From CPC320 sp002684375 (GTDB taxonomy: Bacteria > Pseudomonadota > Alphaproteobacteria > Rhodobacterales > Rhodobacteraceae): a stretch of DNA of 64,000 nucleotides. The position numbers and the translations under genes were made by a program. The notes below the pieces were generated by a model. The model saw nothing but the letters and a program-made list of their open reading frames with translations, was not told where the DNA came from and ran no database searches. The number at the start of each line of letters is the position of its first letter. Positions within the stretch are counted from its first letter, which is position 1. Location of the stretch: NCBI GenBank assembly GCA_965662545.1, contig CBFIHZ010000018.1, positions 16,813 through 80,812 of the forward strand, given 5' to 3'. This document shows, piece by piece, positions 45,570 through 54,626 of this stretch.

Positions 45570-46220
45570 TCATAGAAATTTTTGACCGATCAGTCTGGGC
45601 AACAGCTTGCTGAACAGCCAGAAACCTGCATACATCATCAAGGCAGTGGCGATTGTAGTGGCATAAAATAGTGCCCTTTCCGTGAAAATCATATCGTTAA
45701 GAAAGGGATATGGCAAACCCGAAGTCACGCTGCCAACGGGCTCAATATTGAAGGGCCCCACAATGGCTTCCGACCATATAATATAGGCGATACAAATCAT
45801 AATGGTCATCAACACGCCTCGTAGGCTGTGCTTAAAAGACCGGTTCAGGAACAGCGCATCTATGATCATAAGCAATGGGCCGCAAAGATGTAGATAATAT
45901 TCCTGATGCCAAACAATGGGTCCGTTGCCATTCACCAGTGATGGATCAATAAAATACAGCTTCCAGTATAAAAACACAACCATGGCATTGAGTACCGCCA
46001 CCGATGAGACAAGAGAATTATGGGCGGGGGGCAGACCTTTGCGGCTGAGCGACAGCATTAACCACGCGACATAGACCGCGCCGGTGAGCCCCCAAAAGGT
46101 TAAATGGCGAAACTGCCACCCGACAGTATCATAATTGGTGGTGGTAAATTGATAGAGCCAATAGCCAAGCGCCAGAGAAAACACAAAATAGCGAAAACGT
46201 AAAACAGACATATATGACAT
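45570..46220 (-). CDS. Six-TM membrane protein, FAR-17a/AIG1-like (tentative)
   Basis: A 216-residue integral membrane protein with about six TM helices. Signals like those of the eukaryotic AIG1/ADTRP group are WHQEYYLHLCGPLLMIIDAL and the loop SGLPYPFLND before the last TM. In that group, a Thr and a His within the membrane hydrolyse fatty-acid esters; here His in YYLHLCGP is a candidate, with a Thr in TTTNYDT near 27-33. The match is by eye only. It lies between an epimerase and the beta-oxidation genes, fitting a lipid-related role. Confidence 0.5.
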   Translation of the reverse strand: MSYMSVLRFRYFVFSLALGYWLYQFTTTNYDTVGWQFRHLTFWGLTGAVYVAWLMLSLSRKGLPPAHNSLVSSVAVLNAMVVFLYWKLYFIDPSLVNGNGPIVWHQEYYLHLCGPLLMIIDALFLNRSFKHSLRGVLMTIMICIAYIIWSEAIVGPFNIEPVGSVTSGLPYPFLNDMIFTERALFYATTIATALMMYAGFWLFSKLLPRLIGQKFL

Positions 46221-46288
46221 TAAAATTCCCTGTCAGTCGAACCAGCCCCTGATTCCACTTTTTTATGTGGTGGCGGTTTGTAAGATGC

Positions 46289-48487
46289 TTAAGCGACTTG
46301 GTCAGCCGTACCAAAGCGACCGTAAAAGCTTTGATTTTTTGCGGCCATCTCGCGCAATAGAGACGGGCAACCAAAGCGGTCCCCAAAGGCGGCTTGCAGT
46401 TGATCACAGCGCTCGGCGGCATAAGGGGTGCCAAGCATGTCCAACCAAGACAACGGCCCACCGCTCCAGGGGGCAAAGCCCCAGCCAAGAATCGCCCCGA
46501 CGTCACCTTCCCGGATATCCATCAACACGCCCTCTTCCAGCGCTTTGACGGCTTCCAGAACTTGCGCGAACATCAGCCTGTGCTGCACATCGGTCAATTC
46601 GGGTTGCGTGGCGGATAATGGATAGTGATCGCCCAGACCATCCCAGTATCCCAGTCTTTTGCCATTCTCGTCATAGGCAAAAAAACCGGCTTTGACTTTG
46701 CGCCCCAGACGGCCCTGATCCTCCATTTTGAAAATTACGTCATCCACCGCCCCGTCAGGATAGGCATTGCCCATCGCCGCTTTGGTGGCCCGTGCGATTT
46801 TTGCGCCAAGATCGATCGAGGTCTCATCGACCAGTTGCAATGGTCCCACAGGGAAGCCCAGCATTCTTGCTGCATTGTCGATCAGCGCCGGTGCGACGCC
46901 TTCTGACACCATGCGAATGCCTTCGTTTATATAGGGTATAATGCAGCGGTTGGCATAGAAAAACCGTGCATCATTGACCACGATGGGCGTCTTGCGAATC
47001 TGTCGGACGTAATCCAGTGCTTTGGCAACAGCTCGGTCACCGGTTTGTTTGCCTTTGATAATCTCGACCAGTGCCATGCGTTCCACGGGGCTGAAAAAAT
47101 GGATGCCGATAAATTGATCTGGCCGGCCTGAGGCTTTGGCCAAGTCGCTGATTGGCAGGGTCGAGGTGTTCGAGGCAAAAATGCAATCGGCTGGGATAAC
47201 CTCTTCAACCGCTTTGGTGACGCCGGCTTTGATTGTGGGGTCTTCGAAAACCGCCTCGATAATCAGGTCGGCGTCTTTGAGCGCGGCGTAATCGGTTGTT
47301 GCAGTGATAAGCTCCAGCACGGCGGTTTTCTTTTCGGCGGTGGCTTTGCCGCGCTTGATGCCCTTGTCCATATAGTTGGCACTATGGGCTTTGCCGCGAT
47401 CGGCAGCCTGTTGTTGCTGATCGATCAAAATCACCTTTATCCCTGCCATCGCCGAGACCAGCGCAATACCGGCTCCCATCATACCCGCGCCCAATACACC
47501 CACGGTTTTGACTGATTGATCGGCAATACCCTGTGGCCGCACCGCGCCCTTTTCCAGCGCAGTTTTATTAACAAATAAACTGCGGATCATCGCTGAGGAA
47601 CTTGGATTCATCAAAATATTGGTGAACCACCGCGCCTCGATTTTTAGCGCGGTATCAAAATCAACCAGCGCGCCTTCATAGACGGTGCTCAACAGGGCCT
47701 TGGCCGCGGGAAACGCGCCTTGGGTCTTGCCGTTGATCATCGCAGAAGCCCCGACGAATGTCATGAAACCTGCTGGATGATAGGGGGTGCCACCGGGCAT
47801 TTTATAGCCCTTTGCATCCCAGGGCTTAACCAGATCGGCGTCTTTTGCCTGCAACACCCAGGCGCGGGCCTCGGCCATCGGGTCGTCGCAAACCACATCT
47901 ACCAATCCCGCCGATTTGGCCTTTTGGGGTGATAATGTCTTGCCCTCCAAAAGATAGGGGGCTGCGGCCATTGCACCCATTTTCCGCGTCAAACGTGTTG
48001 TGCCGCCGGCCCCGGGAAAGATGCCAATCATGATTTCAGGCAGGCCAATTTTGGCCTTTGGATTGGTGGCGGCAAAAATTCTGTGGGTCGCCAAAGGCAG
48101 CTCATAGCCGATACCAAGGGCCGTGCCGGGTAAGACGCTGGCAATCGGTTTGCCGCCCTTGTTTGTTTGGGGATCCATACCGGCGCGTTCAATCTTGCGC
48201 AGCATCGCGTGGATACCCGAGATGGCTGAAAATAATGCGTTTGCCGGCGTATGGCCGGCGTGCGATGTCATCGCGCCCAATACGTTTAGATCCATACCGG
48301 CGGCAAAGTCGGGTTTTGCACTGGTGATGATGATACCCTTGATGGCGTCATCGGCCAAGGCGGTGTCGATCAAACCGTTCAAGGCCTGCAGGGCGTCTAT
48401 GGTCATGATGTTCATCGCCTTGCCTTCGCAATCCCAAATGATTGTTGCAATGCCATTGGTCTCTTTGGTGAGCGTAAAATCTGTCAT
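46289..48487 (-). CDS. fadJ: Multifunctional enoyl-CoA hydratase / 3-hydroxyacyl-CoA dehydrogenase (FadB/FadJ type)
   Basis: A 732-residue fusion. An N-terminal crotonase domain (~1-190, with oxyanion pieces DFAAGMDLNVLG and PGTALGIGYELPLA) precedes the NAD(P) motif GVLGAGMMGAGIAL (~332-345) and two 3-HCDH domains (~330-510 and ~530-720). The catalytic His is in IHFFSPVERMALVE. It carries out the second and third steps of beta-oxidation. Its ATG overlaps the stop of the cupin gene by 4 bp. The symbol is by similarity; fadB and fadJ cannot be told apart here. Confidence 0.9.
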   Translation of the reverse strand: MTDFTLTKETNGIATIIWDCEGKAMNIMTIDALQALNGLIDTALADDAIKGIIITSAKPDFAAGMDLNVLGAMTSHAGHTPANALFSAISGIHAMLRKIERAGMDPQTNKGGKPIASVLPGTALGIGYELPLATHRIFAATNPKAKIGLPEIMIGIFPGAGGTTRLTRKMGAMAAAPYLLEGKTLSPQKAKSAGLVDVVCDDPMAEARAWVLQAKDADLVKPWDAKGYKMPGGTPYHPAGFMTFVGASAMINGKTQGAFPAAKALLSTVYEGALVDFDTALKIEARWFTNILMNPSSSAMIRSLFVNKTALEKGAVRPQGIADQSVKTVGVLGAGMMGAGIALVSAMAGIKVILIDQQQQAADRGKAHSANYMDKGIKRGKATAEKKTAVLELITATTDYAALKDADLIIEAVFEDPTIKAGVTKAVEEVIPADCIFASNTSTLPISDLAKASGRPDQFIGIHFFSPVERMALVEIIKGKQTGDRAVAKALDYVRQIRKTPIVVNDARFFYANRCIIPYINEGIRMVSEGVAPALIDNAARMLGFPVGPLQLVDETSIDLGAKIARATKAAMGNAYPDGAVDDVIFKMEDQGRLGRKVKAGFFAYDENGKRLGYWDGLGDHYPLSATQPELTDVQHRLMFAQVLEAVKALEEGVLMDIREGDVGAILGWGFAPWSGGPLSWLDMLGTPYAAERCDQLQAAFGDRFGCPSLLREMAAKNQSFYGRFGTADQVA

Positions 48488-48954
48488 TTTGAGGTCCTCT
48501 CGGGGTAGGGGCTGCCATCGCTTTGGCTGTAGCGGCGCGCTGCTCCATCCTTGTGGGTGATCAGGTTGTGATCTGGATAATGAATTGTATCTACTCGATT
48601 GCGGGTGCCGATGGTCAGATAGCTGGCATCGGCATCGCTGCGGTTTTCAAGACAATGGGCGGTGGCCGCACCTGCAGGCCAACAGGCGGCATCGCCCTTG
48701 CACAAGCGGGTTTCAGTTTCTTCGATTAGAACCACCTCGCCTGAGAGCATATAAATCATTTCATCTTCGGTTTCGTGCCAGTGGCGCAGCGATGATTTTG
48801 ACCCCGGGCGCAGGACTTCGATATGGACGCCAAACTGCGTCAGGCCACCAGCCTCGCCGATGATACTATAATCGTAAGCACCAAGCAGGCATTCCAAAAC
48901 CGGATGCGGTTTGGGCACCTCGGTTTGCAGCTCAGGTATGACGGTTTTTGGCAT
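48484..48954 (-). CDS. Cupin-domain protein inside the beta-oxidation operon
   Basis: A 156-residue single-domain cupin. Motif 1 LRHWHETEDEMIYMLSGEVVL (His, His, Glu ligands) and motif 2 GDAACWPAGAATAHCLEN are intact, so a metal site is likely. The ATG overlaps the thiolase stop (TAATG) and its own stop overlaps the fadJ ATG (ATGA), so it is translationally sandwiched between the two. It could be a detoxifying or regulatory partner; function unknown. The start at MPKTVIPELQT is chosen because the longer frame lies inside the thiolase gene. Confidence 0.82.
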   Translation of the reverse strand: MPKTVIPELQTEVPKPHPVLECLLGAYDYSIIGEAGGLTQFGVHIEVLRPGSKSSLRHWHETEDEMIYMLSGEVVLIEETETRLCKGDAACWPAGAATAHCLENRSDADASYLTIGTRNRVDTIHYPDHNLITHKDGAARRYSQSDGSPYPERTSK

Positions 48955-50165
48955 TAAACCCGCTCGATGATTGTCGCGGCACCCATGCCGGATGCGATAC
49001 ACAGTGTCGCCAGTCCGGTGCTTTTGCCACTGCGTTCCAACTCATCAAGCAGCGTGCCAAGGATGATCGCCCCCGTGGCGCCGAGCGGATGGCCCATAGC
49101 GATGGATCCGCCGTTGACGTTGACCTTGTCGTGGTCGACATCAAAGGCCTGCATAAAGCGCAACACCACCGAAGCGAAGGCTTCATTGACCTCGAACAGA
49201 TCAATGTCTGAGATGTTCATGCCCGCATCTTTCAGGATTTTTTCGGTCACCGGCACCGGTCCGGTCAGCATAATAGTGGGGTCAGTTCCAATTTTTGCCG
49301 TGGCGCGAATGCGCGCGCGTGGGGTCAGCCCGTGTTCTTGCCCAAAGGCCTTATTGCCAATCAGCAATGCGGCTGCGCCATCGACGATTCCGGATGAATT
49401 GCCTGCGTGGTGAATATGGTCAATCCGTTGCAGATGTGGATACCGCATGAGAGCGACTTTATCAAAACCGGGCATCGTCTCGCCCATATCTTTGAACGAT
49501 GGCTTTAACGCCCCGAGGCTTTGCATATTGGTCTCGGGACGCATGTATTCGTCCCGATCAAGGATCGTCAAACCGTTTTGATCCTGCACGGTCATGACCG
49601 ATTTGTCGAACCTCTGATCTTCCCAGGCGGATTTGGCGCGGCGTTGGGATTCAACCGCAAACGCATCGGCGTCATCGCGGCTAAATCCGTATTGCGTGGC
49701 GATCAGGTCTGCGCTGATGCCCTGAGGAACAAAATACGTCTCCATTGCGAGGCTTGGGTCAACGGCAATTGCAGCGCCGTCGCTGCTCATTGGAACGCGG
49801 CCCATCATTTCAACGCCGCCGGCAATATAGCCGTTGCCGGCGCCACCGCGCACCTGATTGGCCGCCAGATTGACCGCCTCAAGCCCTGAGGCACAAAACC
49901 GGTTTATCGCCAAGCCGGGGATCGATTGATCCAGATCCGAGGCCAGCACCGCCGAGCGTGCCAGACAACCGCCCTGTTCGCCCACTTGGGTAACATTGCC
50001 CCAAACCACATCCTCCACTGCGTGACCGGAAAGATTGTTACGTTCTTTTAATGCATTCAGCGTTTGCGCAGACAGCCGCAGCGCAGACAATTCGTGCAGA
50101 GCACCGTCTTTGCGGCCTTTGCCGCGAGGGGTGCGCAGGGCGTCATAGATATAGGCGTCGGTCAT
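48954..50165 (-). CDS. fadA: Acetyl-CoA C-acetyltransferase / 3-ketoacyl-CoA thiolase
   Basis: A 403-residue thiolase. Nucleophile Cys91 in NRFCASGLEAVN, GHPLGATGAI for the active-site His, and the C-terminal Cys389 in CIASGMGAA are intact. It cleaves 3-ketoacyl-CoA with CoA. GGAGATT precedes the start. First gene of thiolase-cupin-fadJ, with overlaps of 1 and 4 bp. It is nearer to the acetyl-CoA acetyltransferase FadI/PaaJ type than to E. coli FadA by eye. Confidence 0.92.
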   Translation of the reverse strand: MTDAYIYDALRTPRGKGRKDGALHELSALRLSAQTLNALKERNNLSGHAVEDVVWGNVTQVGEQGGCLARSAVLASDLDQSIPGLAINRFCASGLEAVNLAANQVRGGAGNGYIAGGVEMMGRVPMSSDGAAIAVDPSLAMETYFVPQGISADLIATQYGFSRDDADAFAVESQRRAKSAWEDQRFDKSVMTVQDQNGLTILDRDEYMRPETNMQSLGALKPSFKDMGETMPGFDKVALMRYPHLQRIDHIHHAGNSSGIVDGAAALLIGNKAFGQEHGLTPRARIRATAKIGTDPTIMLTGPVPVTEKILKDAGMNISDIDLFEVNEAFASVVLRFMQAFDVDHDKVNVNGGSIAMGHPLGATGAIILGTLLDELERSGKSTGLATLCIASGMGAATIIERV

Positions 50166-50177
50166 GATAATCTCCGT

Positions 50178-50816
50178 TTACGCGCGGTCAGCAGGGCTAC
50201 CGGGCATCAGATCATAGGGGGCTTTCCAGCCGGGTTTGGCGGCAATATTATCGAGCCAGCGGTCAATATTAGGCCAGTCTTGGCGGGTAAATCCAAAAGG
50301 TTCGGGGTAATAAAGATAGCCACAGCAGGTCAGATCGGCGTTGCTTAGGGTATCGGATACGATCCAGTTGCGGCCCTCAAGATGAGTGTCCAGCACCTTG
50401 TAGGACGCTTTCAACCGACCGGCCAGATAGCCGATTACATCGGCTGACCGCTTTGCTTCGGGCAGGAAATTCATCATAAAGCGCAACGCGCCGGCATTGG
50501 ATGAGAGTTTATGATTGTCCCAAAGCACCCAGCGCAGGATTTCGCGGCGTTCGGCGGCATTGACACCGCCAAATTTACCGGTCTTTTCGCTGATATAGTT
50601 TTGAATTAAGCCAGATTGTGTCAGTCTGATCTCTCCGTCAATCAGCACTGGTGCCTCGCCCATCGGGTTGAGTGTCGTGTGATAGTCTGCGCTGCGGGTG
50701 GCGCCGGAAAAGAAATCGATGAACACTGGCGTCCAGTCAAGACCGCTCATTTCCAAAGCAAGCGCGGCTTTATAGCTGTGACCGCTTTCACCAAAGCAAT
50801 GCAATTTTAGGGTCAT
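50178..50816 (-). CDS. Glutathione S-transferase family protein
   Basis: A 212-residue GST. N-terminal thioredoxin domain with GESGHSYKAALALE (active Ser near 11) and cis-Pro motif GEAPVLIDGEIRLTQS; alpha-helical C-terminal domain from ~85. It conjugates glutathione or isomerises substrates. AGGAG lies before the MTLKLHCFGE start. It is 12 bp upstream of the thiolase gene, and co-transcribed with it, so it may remove acyl-derived electrophiles. Confidence 0.87.
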   Translation of the reverse strand: MTLKLHCFGESGHSYKAALALEMSGLDWTPVFIDFFSGATRSADYHTTLNPMGEAPVLIDGEIRLTQSGLIQNYISEKTGKFGGVNAAERREILRWVLWDNHKLSSNAGALRFMMNFLPEAKRSADVIGYLAGRLKASYKVLDTHLEGRNWIVSDTLSNADLTCCGYLYYPEPFGFTRQDWPNIDRWLDNIAAKPGWKAPYDLMPGSPADRA

Positions 50817-50941
50817 GGTCACTCCTATTTGGATATTTAGGGCCAATGGCGGCCGGTAATTAACGTTCAGACGCTCTGAGGGCGGCTTTTTGAATATTTC
50901 GGCGGAGCAGCAGGCGTTGCGCCAAAATCCCGCTTTTTCAC

Positions 50942-52081
50942 TTATAAAGAGCGCGCAATCAATTCTTTCATAATTTCATTTGTGCCGCCGTAAATCCGTT
51001 GCACGCGCGCGTCCGTCCACATTTCGGCAATGTCATATTCCTGCATGTAACCATAGCCGCCATGCAACTGCAAACATTCATCAATGACTTCACCTTGCGT
51101 ATCGGTCAGCCAGTATTTTGCCATAGCCGCCTTTTCGACGGTCAGGTTTCCGTTGAGATGCTCGGTGATACATTCGTCAAGAAAGGCCCGAGACACGGTG
51201 GTTTTTGTCTTCACCTCTGCCAGTTTGAACCGGGTGTTCTGAAACTGGGTTAAAGGGCCACCAAAGGCCTCGCGCTCTTTGCAGTACTGGATGGTGCGCG
51301 AGACTGCGCCCTCCATCGCCCCGACCGCGCCACAGCCGATGATCAACCGCTCCTGCGGCAGTTGTTTCATCATCTGATAAAAGCCTTGGCCTTCCTCGCC
51401 GCCCAACAAGTTTTCGGGCGGAATGGCAATATTGTCGAAAAATAATTCTGAAGTGTCGCCGGCCTTCAGGCCAATCTTGTCGAGATTGCGGCCGCGTTGA
51501 AATCCTTCTGCACCGTCAGTTTCAAGCACAATCAGCGACATGCCCTTGGCCTTTTCTTCGGGGTTTGTTTTGGCAGCAACAATGATTAAATTGGCGTGTT
51601 GGCCGTTGGTGATAAAGGTTTTTTGCCCGCTGAGGCGATAGACATTGCCATCTTTAACCGCTTTGGTCTTAAGCGCTTGTACGTCTGACCCGCCCGAGGG
51701 TTCGGTCATGGCCAGTGCACCGACAATCTCACCAGAGATCATTTTTGGCAACCAGCGTTGTTTTTGTTCTTCGGTCCCGTAAGAGAAAATGTAATGCGCG
51801 ACGATTCCCGAATGGATGCCGTGGCCCCAGCTTGCAAGATTTGAGCGAGCCCCCTCCATGAGAATGACCGCCTCGTGGCCGAAATCTCCTCCGGGGCCGC
51901 CGTATTCTTCTGGAATAGAGGGGCAAAGCAGACCCAGCTCACCGGCTTGCTGCCATGTGGAAGGGTCCATTTCACCTTGATCGCGCCAACGGTCAAAATG
52001 TGGCACCCATTCGTCATGAATGAATTTTTCCGTCATATCGGCCAGCATTTTATGTTCGTCGCTCATCCACGCAGACTGCAT
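50942..52081 (-). CDS. Acyl-CoA dehydrogenase, long-chain (LCAD) type
   Basis: A 379-residue FAD acyl-CoA dehydrogenase. The C-terminal RVQRIYGGTNEIMKELIARS is almost the LCAD/isovaleryl-type ending, where the short-chain catalytic Glu position (YEGT) is Gly. The base should therefore be the helix-G Glu used by that subgroup. FAD motifs MTEPSGGSDVQALKT and FITNGQHANLIIV are intact. It likely oxidises longer or branched acyl-CoA. AAGGAG precedes the ATG. It is ~120 bp upstream of the GST gene and ~170 bp downstream of the larger dehydrogenase. Confidence 0.9.
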   Translation of the reverse strand: MQSAWMSDEHKMLADMTEKFIHDEWVPHFDRWRDQGEMDPSTWQQAGELGLLCPSIPEEYGGPGGDFGHEAVILMEGARSNLASWGHGIHSGIVAHYIFSYGTEEQKQRWLPKMISGEIVGALAMTEPSGGSDVQALKTKAVKDGNVYRLSGQKTFITNGQHANLIIVAAKTNPEEKAKGMSLIVLETDGAEGFQRGRNLDKIGLKAGDTSELFFDNIAIPPENLLGGEEGQGFYQMMKQLPQERLIIGCGAVGAMEGAVSRTIQYCKEREAFGGPLTQFQNTRFKLAEVKTKTTVSRAFLDECITEHLNGNLTVEKAAMAKYWLTDTQGEVIDECLQLHGGYGYMQEYDIAEMWTDARVQRIYGGTNEIMKELIARSL

Positions 52082-52254
52082 GAAATATCTCCTTAAATTT
52101 GGTCCTTACCGCACCTGTTGACGCCCTTGCGCCGTTACGGTTTGTCTGTCGCGCGGTATCAGCAGGGTTTGTACCGCTTGGTCGAGTTTGTGTCAAAACA
52201 CCACCGCTGGGACAAAGTTTTGTGACGCACTTCGTTCAATCTTTGATCCCTGTG

Positions 52255-54036
52255 TTAGAAATCAGTTTCGTTCAGCGCCATTACCATCGCACCACCGCTT
52301 TCGATCCGTCGCAGGTGTAGGGCGGTGGCGGGTAGACGCCGGGACATGTAATAGCGCCCTGTCGTCAGTTTCGTCTTGTAAAACGCTGCGTCAGAGGGGT
52401 CGTTTTTTAAGGCTTTATGCGCCGCCAACCCCATGCGGGCCCACATCAGGCCCATACAGGTATGTCCAAACAGGTGCATGAAGTCATAAGACCCTGCCAA
52501 AACGGTATCGGGGTCTTTCGGGGCATGTTGCATGAAAAATAAACTGGCCGATTGCAGGTCTTTCAGAGCCGCGGCGAGCGGGGCTGTGAACGTCTTTTCA
52601 AATTGCGGGTCCTCGCCTTTATGGCTGTCGATGAAACTGGTTGCGATATTGATAAAGGCGCGGATATGGCGCCCGCCCTCTTGGCCAAGTTTTCGCCCCA
52701 CCAGATCAAGCGCCTGCACCCCGTTGGCACCCTCATAGATCATCGTAATGCGGGCATCGCGGGTGAATTGTGACATGCCCGCCCCTTCTATATAGCCGTA
52801 GCCGCCAAAAACCTGTTGTGCCTTAACAGTCATCTTGTAGCCCTCGTCGGTGAGAAAACCTTTGATCACCGGGGTGAGCAGTGAGATTAAACCCAAAGCG
52901 GCTTCGTCTTGTGAGCGCTGTGCGCGATCAATTAGCTCAGCACCCCAAAGCAAGAGCGCCCGCCCACCTTCCAGATAGCTTTTTTGATCCAGTAACGCGC
53001 GCCTTATATCGGGATGCACGATTATCGGGTCGGCAGGGCCTTTGGGGTTCTGCGCGCCATATGCGGCACGGCCCTGCAGCCGGTCTTTGGCATAGTAAAC
53101 TGCGTTTTGATAGGCGATTTCGGCCTGTGCGATGGCTTGTGCTCCGACGCCCAAGCGCGCCTCATTCATCATGGTGAACATTGCGCGCATGCCTTTGTGG
53201 GGTTCACCCAAAAGATAGCCGGTGGCGCCGTCATAGTTCATTACGCACGTGGGATTGCCGTGCAGGCCCATTTTGGTTTCGATCTTGCCCGCAGTGACGG
53301 CGTTGCGCTCACCCAGAGAGCCGTCGCTATTTACCATCACTTTGGGTACAATAAACAGCGACACCCCTTTGATTCCGTCTGGTCCCCCAGGAATTCTAGC
53401 TAAGACCAGATGGATAATATTTTCAGCCAAATCATGGTCGCCGGCCGATATAAAGATTTTCTGCCCAGTGATATGATAGCTGCCATCGGGTTGCGGGACT
53501 GCTTTGGTGCGCATCAATCCAAGATCAGTGCCGCATTGTGGTTCCGTCAGGTTCATTGTGCCAGTCCAGTCACAGGCGACCATGGGTGGAAGGTAGGTGG
53601 CTTTCTGCGCCTCGGTGCCATGCGCTAGAATCGCTGAGGCGGCCCCGTGAGTAAGGCCCTGAAACATGGCCAAAGATTGATTGCCTGATGAAAATATTTC
53701 ATTGGTGATCGTTCCCATCAAATAGGGCATGCCCTGACCGCCATAGATCTCGGGCAGATCAATACCGCTCCAGCCACCGTCTCGTATTGCTTTGAATGCG
53801 GTGCCAAAGCCGCTGGGCGTGTGTACGATCCCGGCGTCAAGTCGGCAGCCTTCTGTATCGCCGTGCGCATTTAGGGGTAGTAAAATATCGGTGGATATTT
53901 TTCCGACTTCATGCACCAAGGCAGCCACCAATGCCGGGTCAATCTCACTGTAACCGGGAATTGACGAGGCGGCGATGTTCATCACTTCAAATAAAATAAA
54001 CTCAATTTCTTTTGCGGGTGCTGCATACTCTGGCAT
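52255..54036 (-). CDS. Acyl-CoA dehydrogenase, large form (FadE/DmdC-like)
   Basis: A 593-residue acyl-CoA dehydrogenase of the large class: N-terminal extension, FAD domain with TMNLTEPQCGTDLGLMRTK, C-terminal ACAD motif IYEGANGVQALDL (catalytic Glu near 435), then an extra ~140-residue C-terminal helical domain. This is the length and layout of 3-methylmercaptopropionyl-CoA dehydrogenase DmdC and of bacterial FadE-like proteins. With the DmdB-like ligase it may serve dimethylsulfoniopropionate breakdown, but fatty acids are equally possible. It is 32 bp downstream of a MerR gene and likely co-transcribed with it. Confidence 0.85.
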   Translation of the reverse strand: MPEYAAPAKEIEFILFEVMNIAASSIPGYSEIDPALVAALVHEVGKISTDILLPLNAHGDTEGCRLDAGIVHTPSGFGTAFKAIRDGGWSGIDLPEIYGGQGMPYLMGTITNEIFSSGNQSLAMFQGLTHGAASAILAHGTEAQKATYLPPMVACDWTGTMNLTEPQCGTDLGLMRTKAVPQPDGSYHITGQKIFISAGDHDLAENIIHLVLARIPGGPDGIKGVSLFIVPKVMVNSDGSLGERNAVTAGKIETKMGLHGNPTCVMNYDGATGYLLGEPHKGMRAMFTMMNEARLGVGAQAIAQAEIAYQNAVYYAKDRLQGRAAYGAQNPKGPADPIIVHPDIRRALLDQKSYLEGGRALLLWGAELIDRAQRSQDEAALGLISLLTPVIKGFLTDEGYKMTVKAQQVFGGYGYIEGAGMSQFTRDARITMIYEGANGVQALDLVGRKLGQEGGRHIRAFINIATSFIDSHKGEDPQFEKTFTAPLAAALKDLQSASLFFMQHAPKDPDTVLAGSYDFMHLFGHTCMGLMWARMGLAAHKALKNDPSDAAFYKTKLTTGRYYMSRRLPATALHLRRIESGGAMVMALNETDF

Positions 54037-54068
54037 TTGTACTCCAGTATAAAAATATTTATGTTCGC

Positions 54069-54473
54069 TTAATTTAAATCGCCGCTTTCAACCCAACCAT
54101 TTTTGGTACCGTGAGCGCGGGCCTCTTTAAGCAGATGTTTTAATTCATGGATGGTCTCGTCCAATTCGGCACGCTGTTTTTCCATAATTTGAAGACGTGA
54201 TTGGGCAAGTTCATAGGTTCGCTGAAACTGTGTATGTTGCTGATCGCCTATTTCGTACAGGTCGAGCAACTGGCGGATTTCCTCCAAGCTGAAACCAAAT
54301 CGTTTCCCGCGCAGTATCAATTTGAGTCGGACGCGGTCGCGCTTGTTAAACAGACGATGCTGTCCGGAGCGCAGTGGGCATAACAATTTGATCGATTCGT
54401 AATACCGCAGTGTCCGAGGCGTTACCTCGAAATCTGCACTCATTTGCTGGATCGTCATCATTTCGTTAGCCAT
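54069..54473 (-). CDS. MerR-family regulator, likely of the adjacent acyl-CoA genes
   Basis: A 134-residue MerR regulator. The winged helix is at ~7-75 (MSADFEVTPRTLRYYESIKLL, FNKRDRVRLKLILRGKRFGFSLEEI) and is followed by a coiled-coil with no metal Cys, as in the LiuR group that controls amino-acid and acyl-CoA oxidation. It lies directly upstream of the large acyl-CoA dehydrogenase gene and just after a palindromic operator. It may be autoregulated. Shares a domain layout with the next gene, a paralogue in the opposite order. Confidence 0.87.
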   Translation of the reverse strand: MANEMMTIQQMSADFEVTPRTLRYYESIKLLCPLRSGQHRLFNKRDRVRLKLILRGKRFGFSLEEIRQLLDLYEIGDQQHTQFQRTYELAQSRLQIMEKQRAELDETIHELKHLLKEARAHGTKNGWVESGDLN

Positions 54474-54559
54474 TGTGGTCTCTTTGATCTGGCTCCGTGG
54501 TGAATTGATTTCGGCATTGAAAAACCGAACCTTTGATACCTCCTATCATAGTTCTGTCG

Positions 54560-54575
54560 TTGACGTAAGCGTAAA
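54560..54575. promoter_or_regulatory. LiuR-type palindromic operator before the inner MerR gene
   Basis: TTGACGTAAGCGTAAA shows the TTNACGT-AnGCGTAAA dyad common to MerR-family LiuR operators (ideally TTGACGTTAACGTAAA). It lies ~90 bp ahead of the inner MerR gene. Probably the operator for the regulator itself and the acyl-CoA dehydrogenase gene that follows. Inference from family knowledge. Confidence 0.5.
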
Positions 54576-54626
54576 GTTGTGGCTGACCGCATGGGCGCTC
54601 TCTGACGTTTTATCCATTCCGGTTGA

